DNA from: an uncultured Saprospiraceae bacterium
GTDB taxonomy: Bacteria > Bacteroidota > Bacteroidia > Chitinophagales > Saprospiraceae
Direction: 5' to 3'
NCBI GenBank assembly: GCA_937959375.1
Contig: CALGLS010000032.1
Span: 1 to 18,633, forward strand
DNA: 18,633 nt
The translations under genes were made by a program, and so were the position numbers. Positions 14,723 through 18,633 of this stretch are shown here, piece by piece. Under the pieces are notes generated by a model. It saw only the letters and a list, made by a program, of their open reading frames with translations, was not told where the DNA came from and did not search any database. Position 1 is the first letter of the stretch, and the number at the start of each line of letters is the position of its first letter.

Positions 14723-16393
14723 TTAACCACACTCCGGGTTTACATCTTTTACTTCACTCTTGGTTTCCACAAAATTATTTAGAAGGGTATTACCAAGTAT
14801 CGTAATTTCTACATAGTCTGAACCAACAAACGTGATTAAACCTTTAAAATTTGCCATACGCAATTGTGTTACGAGGTCAGTTCCGAATAATGGGCCAATA
14901 ATAGCATTTCCGGCAAGGGGATCTACTTCACGCCCTCTTAATCTAAGTCGCTGCGCAAATGGTAATCTGACATTTGAATAGGTCTGGCGCGCATCATATA
15001 CCAGTGAGGCAGCACCTGGAGGAACGGTCACCTTTCTTGTTGAAAAGAATCGCTCAGATATTTCGTCTGTAAATTCAGTACCTGTTGTAGATTCCTGAGT
15101 TGCGCCAACAGAAACCTCCACACCAGCGGTAACTGAACCTGATACTTCACCTCCATTTCCAAAAAAGCTTGCTTCAGCCTTAGCCCCAACGGTTACACTG
15201 GCATTTAAAGTGAGTCGGCTACTCATACCAATTGTTTCTTGGAACCAAGATGTTTGTGTTGTTGTAAACGTTTTTTCTGTTCCTACTTCTTGACTCAATT
15301 CTCCAGAACCACAATTAACTAAGGTATTATTAAATCCAAAACTGGTTTTAGCTCCTGGAAGAATAGGAGCCAATTGTTTTGTTTCTAATTGTTCTATTTC
15401 ATAATCTGTATTGTAGGCAATAATTCTAAAGTACTCTACTGTTCCACTTGGAATACCTCTCCAATAATAAGAAAAACCATTAAACTCTCGCTTCATACTT
15501 ACCCCATTGTCATATCGTTTAATGACGTACAAACCGTTTTGTTCTTTGCTGATAATGAATTTATAATTATAAGCTAATGTACCATCATCAATACCATAAG
15601 GGTGGCTTAAGAATCCAGATTGACGCAGTGTATTGTCATTGGCATCATAAGCCAAATATCGATTCGTTTCTCTACTATAAATCGCAAAAACATTTTCTTC
15701 ATTTGGAAACTTATGAAAATAATATTGCTGATTTATTCTTCCATCTCCAAAGTCAGAGCACTCCTCAAATAACAAAGTATTTGATGATCCTGCAGAAAGC
15801 GGTTTACCTATCAAGTAAGCCCTGCTATTTGGACAAGGGCTTGCCATTCCATTTGCATCTAGCACTTGAATAAAATGAGGCATATCAGCTCTGAATGAAA
15901 CTTCTTCATCTCGATAAGGTAGGTTCGAGTCATTAAGGTCGTAAGGCGCTTTGTTTTCTTGAAAAGAGATAATGCTGACGGATTCTGTATAGATGATATT
16001 TTGATTCGCATCTAATATTTCAACTTCGAATGGGACACCGTCTCGCAGTTCAGCTTCTTGTGCTGCCGATAAGGTCTCAACTGGAATGATTAACTCAGCT
16101 ATTCCGATGAGTGGATCTACTTCTACTAGACGATCATAATCCCCTTCGCTACTTTCTATATCAAACTTTACAGTTGTCGCTTGATATCCTTTTCGTAATA
16201 TCGGTCTCAAATTAATTCTTATTCCGATGTCTCCTTTGTACTCCTCAATTTCTGTTGAATCAATTCCACCAAACCATTCTATCTCACCGCCCGTACTCGA
16301 CATGTCATCATTTTTTTTGCATGACGAACAAAGGAATGAGGAAATAAGGATTGTAATGATGAGTCCAGTTAATCTAGTGCTAGTTATTTTCAT
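14723..16393 (-). CDS. Predicted lipoprotein with lectin-like and aerolysin-like pore-forming modules
   Basis: A 556-residue cell-surface lipoprotein. The ATG at 16391-16393 gives a signal peptide with lipobox CSSC and lipidated C25 (followed by KKNDD). An in-frame start at 16495 would add 34 residues and bury the signal. About 35-148 looks like a beta-sandwich. About 165-330 is beta-rich with repeated FAIYSRETNRYLAYD-like strands, suggesting a beta-trefoil lectin-like domain. About 350-545 resembles the aerolysin/ETX-MTX2/natterin module: an FNNT start (354-357), TTTQTSW (377-383), the amphipathic strands LTLNASVTVGAKAEA (394-408) and SGSVTAGVEVSVGAT (418-432) flanking the glycine-rich turn GNGG as a candidate pore hairpin, then KVTVPPGAASLV (454-465) and VRLPF (475-479). 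Known relatives oligomerise into beta-barrel pores; a lipid anchor on such a protein is unusual. Possible roles (attack, defence, adhesion) are not indicated by neighbours. Confidence 0.65.
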   Translation of the reverse strand: MKITSTRLTGLIITILISSFLCSSCKKNDDMSSTGGEIEWFGGIDSTEIEEYKGDIGIRINLRPILRKGYQATTVKFDIESSEGDYDRLVEVDPLIGIAELIIPVETLSAAQEAELRDGVPFEVEILDANQNIIYTESVSIISFQENKAPYDLNDSNLPYRDEEVSFRADMPHFIQVLDANGMASPCPNSRAYLIGKPLSAGSSNTLLFEECSDFGDGRINQQYYFHKFPNEENVFAIYSRETNRYLAYDANDNTLRQSGFLSHPYGIDDGTLAYNYKFIISKEQNGLYVIKRYDNGVSMKREFNGFSYYWRGIPSGTVEYFRIIAYNTDYEIEQLETKQLAPILPGAKTSFGFNNTLVNCGSGELSQEVGTEKTFTTTQTSWFQETIGMSSRLTLNASVTVGAKAEASFFGNGGEVSGSVTAGVEVSVGATQESTTGTEFTDEISERFFSTRKVTVPPGAASLVYDARQTYSNVRLPFAQRLRLRGREVDPLAGNAIIGPLFGTDLVTQLRMANFKGLITFVGSDYVEITILGNTLLNNFVETKSEVKDVNPECG

Positions 16394-16818
16394 TGGATTT
16401 AAATTTATACGTTTATTAAATAAATATTTATCGCTTTTATAGCAGGACAAATCTCCACTAAAACGTGTGAAAAAGCCAATATTGATAGGGGACAAAAGGG
16501 GGACATGGGGGAAATTAAGGAGAAGGATAAACTATAATCAAGTAATTATGTCTCATTTAACTTTTGAAGTTATAAATACATATCCGCTTCTAAATAACTA
16601 GTCAAAGCGATAATTATCTAAAAAAAGTTGGTCTACTAAGCTTTTATAACTAGTTTCGCAGGCGGCTTTTTGGTATATCAGAAAGTATAAATTCCACCTA
16701 TTTTACACACCTTTCCTACAATTTTGTTGCGCGCAAAGTAATGGTCATATTGATCAAGAAGAGGACTGAGAGAATTTAAACCATCAGAGTTCATAAAATG
16801 TGATACTCTAAGAAAAGC
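16394..16818. other. Divergent intergenic region between lipoprotein and SpoU genes
   Basis: It should hold both promoters. Overlapping, opposed -7-like elements flank the palindrome TTGCGCGCAA: CAATTTTG (16719-16726) on the plus strand and TTACTTTG on the minus strand (16735-16742 as CAAAGTAA), each one base from TAnnTTTG. No good -33 element was seen on either side. The remaining sequence shows no gene. Confidence 0.35.
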
Positions 16819-17364
16819 ATGTATAACCAACGTATGAAGAAATTAAGCTTAAAAGAACTGGGTCGAGTAGACAATGAAGGATTTAAGAAGATGGCAAAGA
16901 CGCCTGTAGTATTGATGTTGGATAATGTTCGCTCAGCATTAAACGTAGGTTCTGCTTTTCGAACAGCAGATGCTTTTGCATTAGAGCGATTGGTGCTTTG
17001 TGGAATTACAGCTCAACCTCCTCATAAAGAAATACTGAAAACGGCGATTGGTGCCACCGAATCAATGAACTGGGAGCATCACGAGAGTGTGGTAGATGCG
17101 ATCAATAATTTGAAAAAAGAAGGATACAAAATCTATGGTGTTGAGCAAACCGATATGAGCATTCCACTTCAAAAGTTTGAATCAGATATGGGCTACAAAT
17201 ATGTACTTGTGTTTGGAAATGAAGTAGATGGACTAAGTGAGGAAATTCTTCCCTTGCTTGATGGTTGTATCGAAGTACCACAGTTTGGCACTAAGCACTC
17301 CCTAAATGTATCTGTATGTATAGGAATTGTTACCTGGGACGTTGTGAAACGGATTAAGTTTTAG
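16819..17364 (+). CDS. TrmH/SpoU-family RNA 2'-O-methyltransferase
   Basis: A SAM-dependent methylase of the SPOUT (trefoil-knot) class acting on tRNA or rRNA ribose 2'-OH. It has 181 residues, a minimal single-domain form. The three family motifs are present: motif 1 NVRSALNVGSAFRTADAF (catalytic Asn and Arg), motif 2 VFGNEVDGLSEEIL, and motif 3 IEVPQFGTKHSLNVSVCIGI (knot and SAM site). No N-terminal substrate-binding domain exists, so the target nucleotide cannot be named. Similar short proteins usually begin MRKL/MKKL, which favours the ATG at 16834. The ATG at 16819 follows an A/G-rich AAGAAAAG and adds five residues; either is possible. It ends 35 bp from the convergent outer-membrane gene. 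Confidence 0.88.
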   Translation: MYNQRMKKLSLKELGRVDNEGFKKMAKTPVVLMLDNVRSALNVGSAFRTADAFALERLVLCGITAQPPHKEILKTAIGATESMNWEHHESVVDAINNLKKEGYKIYGVEQTDMSIPLQKFESDMGYKYVLVFGNEVDGLSEEILPLLDGCIEVPQFGTKHSLNVSVCIGIVTWDVVKRIKF

Positions 17365-17399
17365 CGCTTTACGCAAAAGGTTGTTTTGAAAAAAATCAA

Positions 17400-18110
17400 C
17401 TAGCGATACCCGTACTTATTGCGCTCATCAAATCGAAATCCAAATCTTACTCCAACATATAAAGTTGATAAGTTACTGATGTTTTTATCAGCAGCATCTG
17501 GTGCATCAATGTTGAGATGTTGATCCAAGTCTTTCCATTCTGCATCCATGATATAAGAATATCGAATTAAAGGGGTTATTGTTATAAAATCAGATAGACC
17601 AAAATCAACTCCAAGCCCAAGTCCAACTCCATAAGCAATATCACTTACCTTTTCGTTTACTGACTCACTTTTGAATGAATTATTCAAATAAGTTACAACA
17701 GGTGAGATTTGAAGAAATAGACCTTTCTCAATATAAGAACCCCCTTTTGAAAAAGTAGGACAATTACAATCTTCTCCAAAATCAAGCGGATAGATATTCG
17801 TATGAAAACTAAGGTTAAGCATTCCACTTTTTAGATCAATATCACTTCCATTTCGAATAAACCTAGAATAGCTCAATTCTGGGTGAAATTCTACCCGCCG
17901 CTTTTTCAAACGAAACCAGTAGTCTAAGGCAAAGTCAGTACCTTCTCCAAGAGGCGATATGTTGTTTTGGGCAGCAACATCATAATTGGCCATCAGATTT
18001 TCCCAATTATTGGCACTAATGTCTTTGTATCCAATAGAAAATCCAACTTGGGCTGACGAAATTGTTGTGAAAAGTAATACGAATAGAAGTGTGAATATCG
18101 AATTCTTCAT
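17400..18110 (-). CDS. Outer-membrane beta-barrel protein
   Basis: A 236-residue exported protein with a signal peptide (MKNSIFTLLFVLLFTTISSA, cleaved before QVGF). Alternating strands follow, such as GFSIGYKDIS, VEFHPELSYSRFI, LFLQISPVVTYLN, YGVGLGLGVDFGL, ITPLIRYSYIMDA and LYVGVRFGFRFDE, about eight to ten in all, as in small PorT/OmpW-like barrels. One internal CNC (CxC) motif (DFGEDCNCPTF, about 115-125) lies in a putative loop. Function is unknown; such barrels are often structural or minor transport proteins. It has its own strong promoter and appears to be a single-gene unit. Confidence 0.78.
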   Translation of the reverse strand: MKNSIFTLLFVLLFTTISSAQVGFSIGYKDISANNWENLMANYDVAAQNNISPLGEGTDFALDYWFRLKKRRVEFHPELSYSRFIRNGSDIDLKSGMLNLSFHTNIYPLDFGEDCNCPTFSKGGSYIEKGLFLQISPVVTYLNNSFKSESVNEKVSDIAYGVGLGLGVDFGLSDFITITPLIRYSYIMDAEWKDLDQHLNIDAPDAADKNISNLSTLYVGVRFGFRFDERNKYGYR

Positions 18111-18145
18111 GTGTTGCTTTTACTGTTGGTTTGTGATTGCTTTAG

Positions 18146-18176
18146 CAAAAATAGTATTTGAAGCATCTTATACAAA
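18146..18176 (-). promoter_or_regulatory. Bacteroidota-type promoter of the outer-membrane protein gene
   Basis: On the minus strand, TTTG (18176-18173), a 19-bp spacer and TATTTTTG (18153-18146) match both consensus elements exactly. Transcription would start near 18140, leaving a leader of about 30 nt. A second perfect -7, TACTTTTG, lies at 18230-18223 without a matching -33. Confidence 0.65.
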
Positions 18177-18261
18177 GATGTCGGCATTATAAAGTCTCAT
18201 ACATAGTGCCAAACGTTACATACAAAAGTAATATTTTATTCATTCTGTCTTTAACTTCTTT

Positions 18262-18490
18262 GTGTCGGCTACTTATGAGATCGCTAAGCTGTCAGATCAC
18301 CGGTAAACCGGTTGAGAGATCATTCGCCTTTTGGCTCATTGAGCGATCGCTACGCTGAGAGACTTCCCTTTAACGTAAATCCGCAATTGAAGTGATCGCC
18401 AGTCGAGTGAAGTCCCTCAGCGTAGCGATCGCTCAGTAAAGGCAAAGCCGACACGATCTTTCAGCCGTGATCTCTCAGCCTGCCTGCCGC
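18262..18490. repeat. Complex repeat region with a long inverted repeat containing GCGATCGC
   Basis: TGAGCGATCGCTACGCTGAG (18340-18359) is repeated as its exact reverse complement at 18416-18435, and the pairing extends about 10 bp inward with two mismatches. ACCGG/CCGGT (18300-18313) forms a small stem. Degenerate copies of GAGATCGCTAAGCTGTCAGA, GATCTYTCAGCC and GTGATC words fill the rest, and GCCTGCCTGCCG ends it. No protein gene is supported here; the ORFs across it consist of repeat sequence. Confidence 0.75.
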
Positions 18491-18548
18491 CAAAGCCTAC
18501 CGTATATACATAACTTGTAACTCAGGTGTATATTATTAAATTTGAGCA

Positions 18549-18585
18549 ATTTTGAATCGTTGAATTCTGAATTTTGAATCGTTGA
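18549..18585. repeat. Direct repeat ATTTTGAATCGTTGA
   Basis: The 15-bp word occurs at 18549-18563 and 18571-18585, 22 bp apart, inside a stretch rich in GAATTC/GAATTTTGAATC words that continues to the window edge. It is low-complexity intergenic repeat DNA. Confidence 0.6.
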
Positions 18586-18633
18586 TTTTTGCCTTCTACC
18601 GTGTTAAGGGGAAAATCAAAATTCCGAATTCAA

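Noticed and set aside
16394..16495. N-terminal extension of the lipoprotein
   Set aside because: It would place 34 charged residues before a proper lipoprotein signal peptide that starts at its own ATG at 16393.
18158..18358. 66-codon ORF across the terminal repeat region
   Set aside because: It is composed of repeat words and palindromes and overlaps the promoter of the outer-membrane gene.

Overview
The window looks like a Bacteroidota chromosome, and the exact lineage cannot be fixed from it. It is AT-rich. Several genes are preceded by the phylum's TTTG / TAnnTTTG promoter type and lack Shine-Dalgarno sequences. It also carries phylum-typical families: a TPR protein with a membrane helix and HTH, a lipoprotein with Cys-Lys-Lys after the lipobox, a small outer-membrane barrel, and short TrmH/SpoU methylases. 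No tRNA, rRNA, CRISPR array or transposase gene was seen. Accessory content sits between housekeeping genes (dnaK, pyrG, a SpoU methylase), and the intergenic regions are rich in palindromes.

Layout from left to right. A 5'-truncated membrane class III adenylate cyclase ends at 1250 and is followed at once by a 159-bp MITE-like element flanked by TA. dnaK (1675-3600) lies behind a sigma-54-like promoter and a TGAC/GTCA palindrome, and ends in a strong terminator. Next is a standalone protein of the lantibiotic-dehydratase C-terminal (glutamate-elimination, 'thiopeptide-type bacteriocin biosynthesis') family (4014-5087), with its own promoter and terminator and no RiPP partner in view. A secreted MORN-repeat protein (5500-6504) follows. 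Its 3' side carries three tandem copies of a ~58-nt unit, each with a conserved leader and a terminator-like hairpin. On the minus strand lie an ArsM-type arsenite methyltransferase (6958-7926) and a second MORN protein (8541-9548), a full-length paralogue of the first, separated by a 600-bp zone of nested inverted repeats.

The right half holds pyrG (10106-11755), a zinc-ribbon SAM methyltransferase (11878-12636), a TPR/transmembrane/HTH regulator with a TTG start (12679-14484, minus), a predicted lipoprotein with an aerolysin-like pore-forming module (14723-16393, minus), a TrmH/SpoU RNA methylase (16819-17364) and an outer-membrane beta-barrel protein (17400-18110, minus). The last 500 bp is a repeat-rich non-coding segment built around a long inverted repeat containing GCGATCGC.

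Most genes appear to be single transcription units with their own promoters or terminators, so no large operon is evident. The most distinctive items are the orphan LanB-type elimination protein, the aerolysin-like lipoprotein, the three-copy hairpin/micro-ORF array, and the convergent MORN paralogues bracketing arsM. No evidence in the sequence ties these into one pathway.
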